Source: CAWAYR01 sp050250955
Lineage (GTDB): Bacteria; Acidobacteriota; Vicinamibacteria; Vicinamibacterales; UBA2999
Direction: 5' to 3'
DNA length: 64,000 nt
NCBI GenBank assembly: GCA_050250955.1
Contig: JBFWNR010000005.1
Span: 260,190 to 324,189 of the forward strand
Below are positions 50,461 to 59,092 of the stretch, in pieces (position 1 is the stretch's first letter; each line of letters begins with the position of its first letter). The notes under the pieces were generated by a model. It was given only the letters and a program-made list of their open reading frames with translations, searched no databases and was not told the origin of the DNA. The translations under genes were made by a program, and so were the position numbers.

Positions 50461-52740
50461 ATGCACGTGCGTTCTTCGTCGTCAACTCTTCCCCCATTCG
50501 CCGCCCTGTTCTGCGCCCTCACGCTGTGGGCGGCGCCGGCGCTGGCCCAGACGGGCACCCTGACCGGCACCGTGACCCGCGCCGGTTCCACCGAGCCCAT
50601 GGCCGGCGCGGCCGTGGTGCTCGAAGAACTGCGCCGCGAGGCGCGGACCGCGGCCGATGGCAGCTACCGGTTCGACGACCTGACGCCGGGCGAATATCAC
50701 GTGTCGGTCCGTGCCGAGGGCTACAGCAGCCGGCGTGCGGAAGTGACCGTGGGCGCCGGCGCGGCCACCCTGGACCTCGAGGTCGACCTCGACCTGCACT
50801 TCGCCGAGGTGTTGTCGGTCAGTCCCAACCCGCGGCCGCAGTTCGAGTCCTACCAGCCCACCTCGGTGCTCTCCAACGAAGACCTCCAGCGCCAGTTGCA
50901 GGACACCATCGGCGCGACCCTGCAGAACGAGCCGGGCGTCAACATGCGGTCACTCGGCCCCGGTCCGGCGCGGCCGGTCATCCGCGGTCTCGACGGCGAC
51001 CGCGTGCTGGTCCTGCAGGACGGCCAGCGCATGGGCGACCTGTCGAGCCAGTCCGGCGACCACGGCGTGCCGGTGAACCCCGCTTCGGCGCAGCGCATCG
51101 AGGTGGTGCGCGGCCCGGCGACGCTGCTCTACGGTGCCAACGCCATCGGCGGCCTGGTGAACATCGTCACCGACCAGATTCCGACCGAGCAGGTCACCCG
51201 GCCGACCGGCTCGGTCACCCTCAACCTGGGCAGCAACAACATGCCGGCCGGCGGCGCCGCCGACGTGCACGTCGGCAACGGCCAGTTCGCGCTGCACCTG
51301 GGCGGCGGAGGGCAGCGGGCCGACAGCTATCAGACCCGCGACGGCGAGATCGACAACTCGCAGTCGCGCAGCGGCTTCGTGAACGTCGGCGGCGGCTGGA
51401 CCGGCGACCGGCAGTACGCCGGGGTCAGCTACGGCTACGACGACACCAAGTACGGGGTGCCGGTGCTCGAGGACGGAGAGATCAGCCTGACGCCCAAGCG
51501 GCACGCCTTCTCGGCGCGCGCCGGCGGCCAGGGTCTCGATGGTCCGTTCTCGTCGTATCGCGCGACGTTGGGCGTGCGCCGCTACACCCACACCGAACTC
51601 GAGGGTGACGAAGTCGGCACCCGATTCGAGAACGACACCGTCGAGGGCGAAGTGATGCTGTCGCACCGGCCGGCCGGGCGCCTGTCGGGCTCGGTGGGCG
51701 GCTGGTTCCTCGACCGCAAGTTCGCGGCCGAGGGCGCCGAGGCGCTGTCGCCGCCGGTGGACCAGCGGACACTGGCTGCCTTCGTCTACGAGGAAGTCAA
51801 CTGGCCGCACTTCTCGCTGCAGTTCGGCGGCCGGGTCGACCACACGACGTTCGAGCCCGGGGGCGTGCTGCCGGAGCGCGACTTCACCCAGTTTTCCGGT
51901 TCGCTGGGCGCGCTCTTCCGCCCGCAGGCGGCCAGCGACAACCTCGTGCTCGCGGTGAGCCTGGCTCGCGCGGCCCGCAATCCTGCGCTCGAGGAGCTGT
52001 ACTTCTTCGGGCCGCATCCCGGCAACCTCACGTTCGAGATTGGCAACCCGGATCTGAAGGCGGAGCGGGCACTCGGCTTCGACGTGTCGCTGCGCGCCCG
52101 GACGTCCCGCTTCCAAGGCGCCATCACCGTCTTTCGCAACAGCATCGACGACTTCATCTTCCGCAATCCGCTGAGCGAGGAGGAGTTCGAGGAGCGCGAG
52201 GAGGAGTTCGACGAGCGGTTCGGTGTCGAGCACGAGGAGGAAGGCGAGGAGGGTGAAGAGGGCGAGGAGCACCACCACGAGGGTGAGTTCCCGTTCATCG
52301 AGTACGCCGGTGCCGACGCCACACTGTGGGGCGTTGAAGCGCACGGCGACATCACGCTGACCGACCGGTTCGCGATCGAGAGCACCTACGACTTCGTCCG
52401 CGCCGAGCGGCGCGCCGACGGCCAGCCGCTGCCGCGCATCCCGCCGCAGCGGATCATGGCCGGACTCCGGTATACCCAGGGGCCGCTGCAGGTCGGCGTC
52501 AATGGCACGGCGGTGTCGCGCCAGGATCGCGTCTTCGGCGCCGAGACGGAGACCGCCGCCTATGGGCTGCTGCGCGCCTACGCCACCTACACCCTGCAGT
52601 CGGCGCGGGCCATCCAGACGGTGACCGCGCGCCTCGACAACGCGACCAACACGTTCTACCGGAACCACCTGAATTTCCTCAAGGACGTGGTGCCGGAGAT
52701 GGGGCGGGCGTTCCGGTTGGTCTACAACGTCAAGTTCTAG
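50461..52740 (+). CDS. ZnuD-like TonB-dependent receptor with Glu/His-rich loop
   Basis: 759 residues. Signal peptide (PPFAALFCALTLWAAPALAQ), carboxypeptidase-regulatory-like domain (LTGTVTRAGSTEPMAGAAVV), then a plug with PVIRGLDGDRVLVLQDGQRM, SGDHGVPVNPASAQRIEVVR and GPATLLYGANAIGGLVNIV, very like zinc receptor ZnuD. A low-complexity Glu/His stretch with HHH at about residues 575-612 lies in a predicted extracellular loop, as the His-rich loop does in ZnuD. It ends in a terminal Phe (VYNVKF). Zinc or another divalent metal is the likely cargo (inference). Last gene of the ABC/receptor run, 119 bases after permease 4. Confidence 0.88.
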   Translation: MHVRSSSSTLPPFAALFCALTLWAAPALAQTGTLTGTVTRAGSTEPMAGAAVVLEELRREARTAADGSYRFDDLTPGEYHVSVRAEGYSSRRAEVTVGAGAATLDLEVDLDLHFAEVLSVSPNPRPQFESYQPTSVLSNEDLQRQLQDTIGATLQNEPGVNMRSLGPGPARPVIRGLDGDRVLVLQDGQRMGDLSSQSGDHGVPVNPASAQRIEVVRGPATLLYGANAIGGLVNIVTDQIPTEQVTRPTGSVTLNLGSNNMPAGGAADVHVGNGQFALHLGGGGQRADSYQTRDGEIDNSQSRSGFVNVGGGWTGDRQYAGVSYGYDDTKYGVPVLEDGEISLTPKRHAFSARAGGQGLDGPFSSYRATLGVRRYTHTELEGDEVGTRFENDTVEGEVMLSHRPAGRLSGSVGGWFLDRKFAAEGAEALSPPVDQRTLAAFVYEEVNWPHFSLQFGGRVDHTTFEPGGVLPERDFTQFSGSLGALFRPQAASDNLVLAVSLARAARNPALEELYFFGPHPGNLTFEIGNPDLKAERALGFDVSLRARTSRFQGAITVFRNSIDDFIFRNPLSEEEFEEREEEFDERFGVEHEEEGEEGEEGEEHHHEGEFPFIEYAGADATLWGVEAHGDITLTDRFAIESTYDFVRAERRADGQPLPRIPPQRIMAGLRYTQGPLQVGVNGTAVSRQDRVFGAETETAAYGLLRAYATYTLQSARAIQTVTARLDNATNTFYRNHLNFLKDVVPEMGRAFRLVYNVKF

Positions 52741-52744
52741 GACC

Positions 52745-52776
52745 AGCGGCTGGCGGCTAGGGGCTAGCGGCTGGCG
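52745..52776. repeat. GCGGCTAG-type dispersed repeat, copy 3
   Basis: AGCGGCTGGCGGCTAGGGGC, then TAGCGGCTGGCG, begins 4 bases after the receptor stop codon. Its core is the reverse complement of copy 2 at 28871-28898. Confidence 0.6.
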
Positions 52777-52820
52777 AATCACGCTGCAAGGCGTCGGGAG
52801 TGGCCGGCCCGGCCAGCCGC

Positions 52821-52826
52821 TACAAT
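52821..52826 (+). promoter_or_regulatory. Leaderless-type -10 box (M28 gene)
   Basis: TACAAT ends 6 bases before ATG 52833, in the context CCGCTACAATCG shared with 28895-28905. No Shine-Dalgarno sequence is present. Confidence 0.55.
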
Positions 52827-52832
52827 CGGGGC

Positions 52833-54224
52833 ATGCGAATTCGACCGTTCCCCGCGTTGATCGGCTGTGCCGCTGCTGTTGCCACGCTGTCGGGCGCGAC
52901 ACCTCGCGCGCAGGCCTCGCTGCCGTTGCGAGTCGCTCCGTACCAGGAGGCCGCAGCGCGCCTCATCGCCACAGCCCAGGCCGACGACTTCGCCTGGCGC
53001 CGGCTGGCCGAGCTGACCGACACCTACGGCAACCGGCTGGCGGGGTCGGCGAACCTCTCCCGCGCGATCGAGTGGGCGGTCGCCACCCTGAAGGGCGACG
53101 GGCTGGCCAACGTCCGCGCTGAGCGCGTGATGGTGCCGCGCTGGGTCCGTGGCCAGGAGAGCGCGGTCATCGTCGATCCCCCCGAGCACCCCATCGCCAT
53201 GCTCGGCCTCGGCGGCAGCGTCGCGACGCCGGCGGCGGGACTCGAAGCCGACGTGCTGGTCGTCACGAGCTTCCAGGACCTCGAGGCGAAGGCCGCCGAG
53301 GCGCGCGGGAAGATCGTCCTCTTCAACGTCCCCTACACCAGCTACGGCGAGACGGTGCAGTACCGGTCCGGCGGCGCGACCGCGGCCGTCCGCCACGGGG
53401 CGGTGGCGTCGCTCGTGCGGGCGGTCGGCCCGATGGGCCTGCGCACGCCGCACACCGGCAACATGAACTACGGCGACGCGGCGACGAAGATTCCCACCGC
53501 CGCCATCGCCGCCGAGGACGCCAACCGCATCCAGCGGCTGGTGGACCGCGGCCGGCGCGTCCGGGTCCGGCTGCGCATGGAGGCCAGGTTCGAGCCCGAC
53601 GTGGAGTCGGCCAACGTCTTCGCCGAGCTCGTCGGCCGTGAGCGGCCGCACGAGATCGTGCTGGTCGGCTGCCACTTCGACTCGTGGGACGTCGGCGCCG
53701 GCGCCTCCGACGACGGCGTCGGCTGCATCGTCACCTGGGAGGCGCTGCGCCTCATGAAGGCGGTCGGCGTGCAGCCGCGCCGCACCGTGCGCCTCGGCCT
53801 GTTCACCAACGAGGAGAACGGCCTGCGTGGCGCCACGGCCTATCGCGACGCCTACAAGGCGTCGGCGGGCGACCACGTCTTCGCGCTGGAGTCCGACTCG
53901 GGGGTCTTCGCGCCGGCGCGGCTGGGTTTCTCCGGCTCGGCGGCGGCCCGGGTGATGATTGGCGACGTCGCCGCGCTGCTGCGGCCACTCGGCATGGAGG
54001 AGGTCGCGCCCGGCGGCGGCGGTGCCGACATCGGGCCGATCGCCCAGGCCGGCAACGTGCCGACCATGGCCTACCAGGGCGACAGCACCCGCTACTTCAC
54101 CATCCACCACACGCCGGCCGACACCGTCGATCGCATCGCGCCCGAGGAGGTGTCGAAGGCGGCGGCGGCGATCGCCGTCGTCACCTACGTAGTGGCCGAG
54201 ATGGACGAGCGGCTGCCGAAGTGA
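52833..54224 (+). CDS. Secreted M28 peptidase, carboxypeptidase-Q-like
   Basis: 463 residues with a signal peptide (FPALIGCAAAVATLSGATPR). A PA-like insert occurs around residues 130-230 (ADVLVVTSFQDLEAKAAEAR; GKIVLFNVPY). The M28 zinc and catalytic residues are in VGCHFDSWDVGAGASDDGVG, FTNEENGLRGATAY and FALESDSGVFAP, with a late His in IHHTPADTVD. The order and the ESDSG segment fit the plasma glutamate carboxypeptidase/CPQ branch. It probably releases terminal amino acids in the periplasm. It is convergent with the DUF4412 gene and has its own leaderless-type promoter. Confidence 0.92.
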   Translation: MRIRPFPALIGCAAAVATLSGATPRAQASLPLRVAPYQEAAARLIATAQADDFAWRRLAELTDTYGNRLAGSANLSRAIEWAVATLKGDGLANVRAERVMVPRWVRGQESAVIVDPPEHPIAMLGLGGSVATPAAGLEADVLVVTSFQDLEAKAAEARGKIVLFNVPYTSYGETVQYRSGGATAAVRHGAVASLVRAVGPMGLRTPHTGNMNYGDAATKIPTAAIAAEDANRIQRLVDRGRRVRVRLRMEARFEPDVESANVFAELVGRERPHEIVLVGCHFDSWDVGAGASDDGVGCIVTWEALRLMKAVGVQPRRTVRLGLFTNEENGLRGATAYRDAYKASAGDHVFALESDSGVFAPARLGFSGSAAARVMIGDVAALLRPLGMEEVAPGGGGADIGPIAQAGNVPTMAYQGDSTRYFTIHHTPADTVDRIAPEEVSKAAAAIAVVTYVVAEMDERLPK

Positions 54225-54229
54225 CGCCG

Positions 54230-54254
54230 GGCCGGGCGGTGTCGCCGCCCGGCC
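54230..54254. terminator. Bidirectional hairpin between convergent genes
   Basis: Perfect 10-bp stem GGCCGGGCGG / CCGCCCGGCC with a 5-base loop, 5 bases after the M28 stop codon and 15 bases before the DUF4412 gene's end. Confidence 0.6.
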
Positions 54255-54269
54255 GGTCGATGCCGGGTG

Positions 54270-55055
54270 CTACTTGCGTTCGCGCAGCCGGTAACCGGCT
54301 GGTGGCGCAAACAGGTCGTCGGCGAGCGGGCCGGCGGTGACGTCGGTCGTGGTGGTGGTCATCGAGCCGCCGCCCATCTTCGCCATGAGGCCCGCCAGCG
54401 GTCCGCTGCCTTCGGACTTCATGGTCATTTCCATCTGGTAGGGGATGCCGCCCACGGCGGCCATCTTCCGGTAGAGCTCGGTCATCGCCTTCGACTGCCC
54501 GGGGCTGGCCTTGGCGGCCCGTGGATCGCCGACGATGAAGCCCTTGTCTGCCGCTTGCGCGTAGAAGCCGGCCCAGTCAGCGCTGCCTGGGGCGCCCTTG
54601 ACGATCCACACCGGCCCGGTCATCACCAGGGTCATCTTCATGTCGCCGCCGCCCAGCGCCGTGGGGACCGACATCTGCATGTCGTAGCCGGTCGCACTCC
54701 TGCCGGCGAAGTCCCGGGTCTGGCCGTTGACCTCGAAGGTCGCCGTCATCGCCGTCACGTCCACCGCCTTGGCCATGTCGGCCTGCAGCTGGCCCAGGCT
54801 GTAGACGTCGGCTTCCTTCTTCTTCGAGTCGAACGCGTACATCTTCTGCGCGTCGAGGTCGAAGATGGTGATGCGCGTGGTGTTGCCCGTCACCATCTCG
54901 GTGCGCAGCCTGGCGCCCTTGATGTACGTGGTGGTGGTCGCGTTGCCGTTGATTCCCAGGGCCTTGCCTGAGACGGACTGCGTGAGCGTGACGTCGGCGA
55001 CCGACGGCGTGGCCAGGCCGGCGAGCGCGAGAACGGTGAACAGCACACGACGCAT
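54270..55055 (-). CDS. DUF4412 domain secreted protein
   Basis: 261 residues. Signal peptide (VLFTVLALAGLATPSVA), then a beta-rich domain with the DUF4412 pattern: YIKGARLRTEMVTGNTTRIT, IFDLDAQKMYAFDSKKKEAD, and later YDMQMSVPTALGGGD. The C-terminal part contains a Gly/Met-rich stretch (LAGLMAKMGGGSMTTTTTDV). DUF4412 proteins are periplasmic and of unknown function, related in fold to lipoprotein carriers (LolA-like). ATG 55055 has GGAGG 8 bases upstream. Between this start and the next receptor's end (55161) there is no gene. Confidence 0.85.
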   Translation of the reverse strand: MRRVLFTVLALAGLATPSVADVTLTQSVSGKALGINGNATTTTYIKGARLRTEMVTGNTTRITIFDLDAQKMYAFDSKKKEADVYSLGQLQADMAKAVDVTAMTATFEVNGQTRDFAGRSATGYDMQMSVPTALGGGDMKMTLVMTGPVWIVKGAPGSADWAGFYAQAADKGFIVGDPRAAKASPGQSKAMTELYRKMAAVGGIPYQMEMTMKSEGSGPLAGLMAKMGGGSMTTTTTDVTAGPLADDLFAPPAGYRLRERK

Positions 55056-55160
55056 GGGCGGATCCTCCGAGCGGGGGGCTAGGGCCTGCTGCGGGCCGCG
55101 GACGACGGCCGCGCCTCGAGCACAGAATGCGCCGCCACTGGCCCGGCAGTGCCGTGGCCG

Positions 55161-57578
55161 TCAGAAGTAGCGGGCGACTCGCACGGACAATGTTCGCGGC
55201 TGCACCAGGCGTGTTCCGACGAACACCGATTGGAAATTGTACAGCGCCGTGCGGTTGGTGAGGTTGGTGAGTTGCACCTGCACTCCCCACGTACGCAACC
55301 CGCGAGCGTTGGCGAGGTCAGCGCCGCCGGCCAGGTCGACGATGGTGCGGGGCCGGACGCGCGGCGTCGAACCGTCGAGGTTGACATACGGCAGCAGGTC
55401 CGCGAAGTCGGGGTCCGTCGCGACCTCGGCCGGATCCGAGGGGTTCGCGACCAGGCCGCTGTCGTAGCGCACCGAGGTGCCCAGCCACCACGGTCCGGCC
55501 GGGTCCCAGGTGAGCGCGCCATGCACAGCCAGCCGCTGGTCGTGGTCGATGGCGAACGGCCCGGCCGACAGCAGGTCGACGGCGTCCTGACCCAGGAACA
55601 GCCCGCCGGTGAACGGCGGCGTCGAGATCGCCCGGCCGGTGGTGGCGCTCAGCGTGCCGGACACGCCCCGCCGCGGCTGGACGGTCAGCCGCGCCTCGGC
55701 GCCGGTCACGGTGATGCGCTTCAACGTCGTCGGGAAGACGATGCCGGTGTCGAAGAAGTTGTTGTTGTCCTGCTGGTCGCGCGACACCTTGCGGTAGGCG
55801 GCGACGTCGAGCGCGGCCAGACCGCCGACCGACGTCTGCACGCCGGCCTCGACCACATCCTGTCGTTCGGGCCGGATCGGCTGATAGGCGCCGCCGAGGG
55901 CCTCGCGGACACTCGCCGGGGCGAGCCGGCTGGCCGCCTCGGAGTTCGACAGCAACAGGTTCTCGTTCGGCGGGGTCTGGTAGTTGCGGTTGTAGGAGGC
56001 GCGGACGACCACCTCGCGTCCCGGAAGCTTGTAGGACAGGCCGACGCGCGGCTGGAGCTGTCTTCCGACGACGAGGAAGCGGTATTCGTCGTGGCGCACG
56101 CCGGCGTTCACCGTGACGTCGCGCAGCCGCCAGGTGGACTGCACGAAGACGCTGGCCTGCGTGCCGGCGCGGGCGTCGGCGAAGACGAACGGGTGGCCGC
56201 CGCGGGTGAGATCGTGGGGGAGCAGCGCCTCATTGAAGCCGTCGCTGCCCGGCGCGTTGAACGCGGCCGCGGTCAGCGCCATGGTGAAGTGCTCTTCGAC
56301 CGGGAAGCGCTGGACGTCTACCCCGGCGCGGATCACGTGCGGCCCGACGCTGCGCGTGTAGCGCGTGCTCAGGCTCACGGTCGACAGCCGGCGATCCTGG
56401 GCCGCCGTGACCGGCGTGTCACCGGCGCTCGGGGTGAGGGTGGCGCCGGTGGTGCGGTAGCCGGCCGTGGCTTCCAGCGTCGAGGCGGGACCCAGCGTCC
56501 GCAGCCACGTGGTCCACACCGACACGTCTTCGAGCCCCTGCTCCTGATCCTGGCCCGCCGCCTGCTGCGATCGCAGGTTCGCCAGCTCGAACGTCGAGGC
56601 GCCGCCCATCACGTGCGCCCGGATCGTGTCGCGATCGGTCAGCCGCAGGTCGATGCGGCCGAAGCCGCGGGCGAAGCGGCCGCCGTTGTGCAGGTTGTCG
56701 CGCGACACCTGATCGAGGAAGCGATCGGTGCGCATCGTCGTCGCCGAGCCGAAATAGCCGACCCGGCCGCGTTCGCCGCCCCACTGCAGCGTCGCCATCT
56801 GGGTGTCGAACCCGCCGGCCGAGAGCGACACCGAGCCGGTCGAGGCGCGGCCGGTGCCGAGCCCGCTGCGGCTGTTCAGCACGGCTACGCCGGAGACCTT
56901 GCTGCCGAACTCGGCCGGGATGTTGCCGGTGAGGAGTTCGGCGGTCTGGACGACGCCGACGTCGAGCGAGTTGGCGAAGGCGCCGGTCAGCTGATCGCTG
57001 ATCGGCAGGCCGTCGACGACGAAGGTCATCTGGTTGTGGGCGCCGCGCGGGTGGATGGCGCCGTTGGCGTTCTGCGAGAAGCCGGGGAAGGCGACCAGCA
57101 CGGCCTCGATGCCCCGGCTCGACACCGCCACCGGCAGGCGCTCGATGCGGGTGACGCTCACGGCGTGGCGGGTCCCGGCCGACGCCGTGTCGATGGCCGG
57201 CGCCGGCGGCGTCACGACCACCGTGTCGGTGACCGGCGCGAGCGCCAGCGAGACCGGGAGGTCGATCGGCACGGCGGTACGCGCCTGCACCCGCCGCTGC
57301 TCCGGAGTGAAGCCGCCGATCTCGAACGAGACGTCGTAGCTGCCGAGCGGCAGGTTGGCGATCTCGAAGCGCCCGACGCCGTCGGATGTCGTGACCCGCT
57401 CCAGGCCGCTGGCCGGCTGGCGCAGGCTGACGGTCACGCCCGGCACCGCCGCGCCGGAGTCGTCGAGCACCGTGCCGCGAATCGTCGTCGTGACCTGCGC
57501 GGCGGCCGGGGCCACCGCGCCGACCAGGAGCAGCACCAAGGCGAATCGGAACAAAGAGTTACGACGAGCGATCGTCAT
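55161..57578 (-). CDS. TonB-dependent receptor, carboxypeptidase-regulatory-like type
   Basis: 805 residues from ATG 57578; a TTG 15 bases upstream is an alternative. Signal peptide (FRFALVLLLVGAVAPAAA), carboxypeptidase-regulatory-like domain (IRGTVLDDSGAAVPGVTVSL), plug (RIERLPVAVSSRGIEAVLVA; HPRGAHNQMTFVVDGLPISD; AELLTGNIPAEFGSKVSGVA) and a barrel ending in Phe (SVRVARYF). The plug is less canonical than that of siderophore receptors. It lies downstream of an oxidoreductase and an Rrf2-family regulator on the same strand, with an AT-rich, palindrome-bearing upstream region that may be its regulated promoter. The ligand is unknown. Confidence 0.9.
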   Translation of the reverse strand: MTIARRNSLFRFALVLLLVGAVAPAAAQVTTTIRGTVLDDSGAAVPGVTVSLRQPASGLERVTTSDGVGRFEIANLPLGSYDVSFEIGGFTPEQRRVQARTAVPIDLPVSLALAPVTDTVVVTPPAPAIDTASAGTRHAVSVTRIERLPVAVSSRGIEAVLVAFPGFSQNANGAIHPRGAHNQMTFVVDGLPISDQLTGAFANSLDVGVVQTAELLTGNIPAEFGSKVSGVAVLNSRSGLGTGRASTGSVSLSAGGFDTQMATLQWGGERGRVGYFGSATTMRTDRFLDQVSRDNLHNGGRFARGFGRIDLRLTDRDTIRAHVMGGASTFELANLRSQQAAGQDQEQGLEDVSVWTTWLRTLGPASTLEATAGYRTTGATLTPSAGDTPVTAAQDRRLSTVSLSTRYTRSVGPHVIRAGVDVQRFPVEEHFTMALTAAAFNAPGSDGFNEALLPHDLTRGGHPFVFADARAGTQASVFVQSTWRLRDVTVNAGVRHDEYRFLVVGRQLQPRVGLSYKLPGREVVVRASYNRNYQTPPNENLLLSNSEAASRLAPASVREALGGAYQPIRPERQDVVEAGVQTSVGGLAALDVAAYRKVSRDQQDNNNFFDTGIVFPTTLKRITVTGAEARLTVQPRRGVSGTLSATTGRAISTPPFTGGLFLGQDAVDLLSAGPFAIDHDQRLAVHGALTWDPAGPWWLGTSVRYDSGLVANPSDPAEVATDPDFADLLPYVNLDGSTPRVRPRTIVDLAGGADLANARGLRTWGVQVQLTNLTNRTALYNFQSVFVGTRLVQPRTLSVRVARYF

Positions 57579-57601
57579 CAGGCTGGTGGTCAAAATGTGT
57601 A

Positions 57602-57617
57602 TTTTGAAGACTCAAAA
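57602..57617. promoter_or_regulatory. AT-rich palindrome upstream of the receptor
   Basis: TTTTGA-AGAC-TCAAAA is a perfect 6-bp inverted repeat in a rare AT-rich patch (57592-57635) just upstream of the receptor start. It is a plausible operator, perhaps for the Rrf2 regulator encoded two genes upstream (inference). Confidence 0.4.
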
Positions 57618-57685
57618 CTCTGATTACGATACGCCGGTGCCCTGTGGCTGTCAAGCCGGGCGATTCGATGAGCGGGTCGACGGGC

Positions 57686-58579
57686 TTAGAAGACCAGCGC
57701 GCGATGCGCGGCCAGCCCGGCGGTGACGCCGTCGGCCGCCGCGAAGGTCACGTTGTGCAGGCTTCTGGTAATGTCGCCGGCCGCGAAGACACCCGGTACG
57801 GTGGTCGCCTTCAACGCGTCGGTGCGGACCATCGGTCCCCACGGCCCATCGTCGAGGGCACAACCCAGGGTGGCGGCGAGGTCGCTGTTGAGGTGGGTGC
57901 GCGGCGCGACGTACAGCGCGTCGACGGCGACGGTCCGGCCGTCGACGAGTTCGACGCCGGCCAGTGAGTCGTCCGATCCATGCAGTGCCAGCACGGCAGC
58001 GGGCTCGACGGCAATGCCGCGGGCGCAAAGCGGCGCCAGCACGGTCTCGTCGCCGACCTCCGTCCCGTTGAGGAAGTAGGTCGTCGGCCCCCACTCGGCG
58101 ATGAGCTGCACCTGCTGCAGCGAGTGCGGCGAGGCGTGCAGCACGCCCAGCCTGCGGCCGGCGAACTCGTAGCCGTGACAGTACGGACAGTGGAGGACCG
58201 AACGGCCCCAGCGTTGGGCGAGTCCCGGGATCTCCGGCAGCTCGTCGCGAACGCCGAACGCGAGGACCAGCAGCCGGCCGCCCAGCTGGCCGCCGCCGGC
58301 CAGGGTCACCTGGAAGCCGCCGTCCGCCATGACCGCGTCGAGCGCCGCGTCGTGCACGAACCGCACGGTCGGGTAGCTGGCCAGCTGTGCCCGGGCCTCG
58401 GCGAGGATCGCAGCCGGCGGCCGCCCGTCCTGCGCCAGCAGGCCATGGGCGTGGCGCGAGAAGCGGTTGCGAGGCGACCCGGTGTCGACGACCGCCACGG
58501 TACGCCGCGCCCGCGCCAGGTACAGCGCCGCGGCCAGCCCGGCGAAGCTGCCGCCGACGACGATGACGTCCTCACGCAT
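57686..58579 (-). CDS. Thioredoxin-reductase-like FAD/NAD(P) oxidoreductase
   Basis: 297 residues. N-terminal FAD-binding GxGxxG-like motif VIVVGGSFAGLAAALYLARA, redox-active CPYC at residues 131-134 (HCPYCHGYEF), and a C-terminal FAD motif VFAAGDITRS. The central NAD(P)-binding GxGxxx segment is degenerate (RRLGVLHASPHSL), so the physiological reductant is uncertain. Size is close to bacterial TrxB. The gene overlaps the upstream Rrf2 regulator by 8 bases, a pairing seen in many bacteria, and probably responds to redox or thiol stress. Confidence 0.9.
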   Translation of the reverse strand: MREDVIVVGGSFAGLAAALYLARARRTVAVVDTGSPRNRFSRHAHGLLAQDGRPPAAILAEARAQLASYPTVRFVHDAALDAVMADGGFQVTLAGGGQLGGRLLVLAFGVRDELPEIPGLAQRWGRSVLHCPYCHGYEFAGRRLGVLHASPHSLQQVQLIAEWGPTTYFLNGTEVGDETVLAPLCARGIAVEPAAVLALHGSDDSLAGVELVDGRTVAVDALYVAPRTHLNSDLAATLGCALDDGPWGPMVRTDALKATTVPGVFAAGDITRSLHNVTFAAADGVTAGLAAHRALVF

Positions 58580-59033
58580 GGGCCTTCTCCAGGGCCGCTG
58601 CCCGCTGCCGCCAGCGAGGATGGCGGCGGACGGCGTCGCTCAGCGTCCCCAGCGTCACCTCGCTGAATCGCGCCAGCAGCAGCGCTTCGGCGTCGGCGAA
58701 CGCCCTCGACAGCGCAGTGTTCACCGCCTGCTCCACCAGGCAGCCCGGCGCCTCGGTCCGGTGGCCGATGGCCAGCAGTCCCGGACCGCCGAGGGCGTCG
58801 TAGACGTCGCGCAGGGTGATGCCGTCGGCGGCGCGCGCCAGCGTCCATCCGCCGCCGTGCCCCTTCGCGGACCGGGCGAGCCGCCGCCGCCGCAGTCCGG
58901 CCATCACCCGACGGACCACCACCGGGTTGGTGTCCATCGCCCGGGCCAGTACCGCGGAGGTGACCGGCCCGTCGTGCTCGGCCAGGTGCAGCAGCAGGTG
59001 CAGCACGCCGGACAGCCGGCTGTCGCGTCTCAT
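58572..59033 (-). CDS. Rrf2-family transcriptional regulator
   Basis: 153 residues. Winged-helix N-terminus (MRRDSRLSGVLHLLLHLAEH; SAVLARAMDTNPVVVRRVMA; SAKGHGGGWTLARAADGITL) with the canonical Rrf2 wing and the later DVYDAL helix. Only one cysteine is present (GCLVEQAVN), so it lacks the three-Cys iron-sulphur ligand set of IscR and NsrR and is more like the cluster-free members. It overlaps the oxidoreductase gene by 8 bases. The start region CACATCATAAGTTACATG is AT-rich; no ribosome site is seen. Confidence 0.92.
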   Translation of the reverse strand: MRRDSRLSGVLHLLLHLAEHDGPVTSAVLARAMDTNPVVVRRVMAGLRRRRLARSAKGHGGGWTLARAADGITLRDVYDALGGPGLLAIGHRTEAPGCLVEQAVNTALSRAFADAEALLLARFSEVTLGTLSDAVRRHPRWRQRAAALEKAHA

Positions 59034-59092
59034 GTAACTTATGATGTGACGACAGCGCCGACGGTGTCAATCGGCTGCGGACGCCGCCGGGC

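Noticed and set aside
58572..59033. IscR/NsrR-type iron-sulphur regulator
   Set aside because: Only one cysteine is present, so the three-Cys cluster site is missing.
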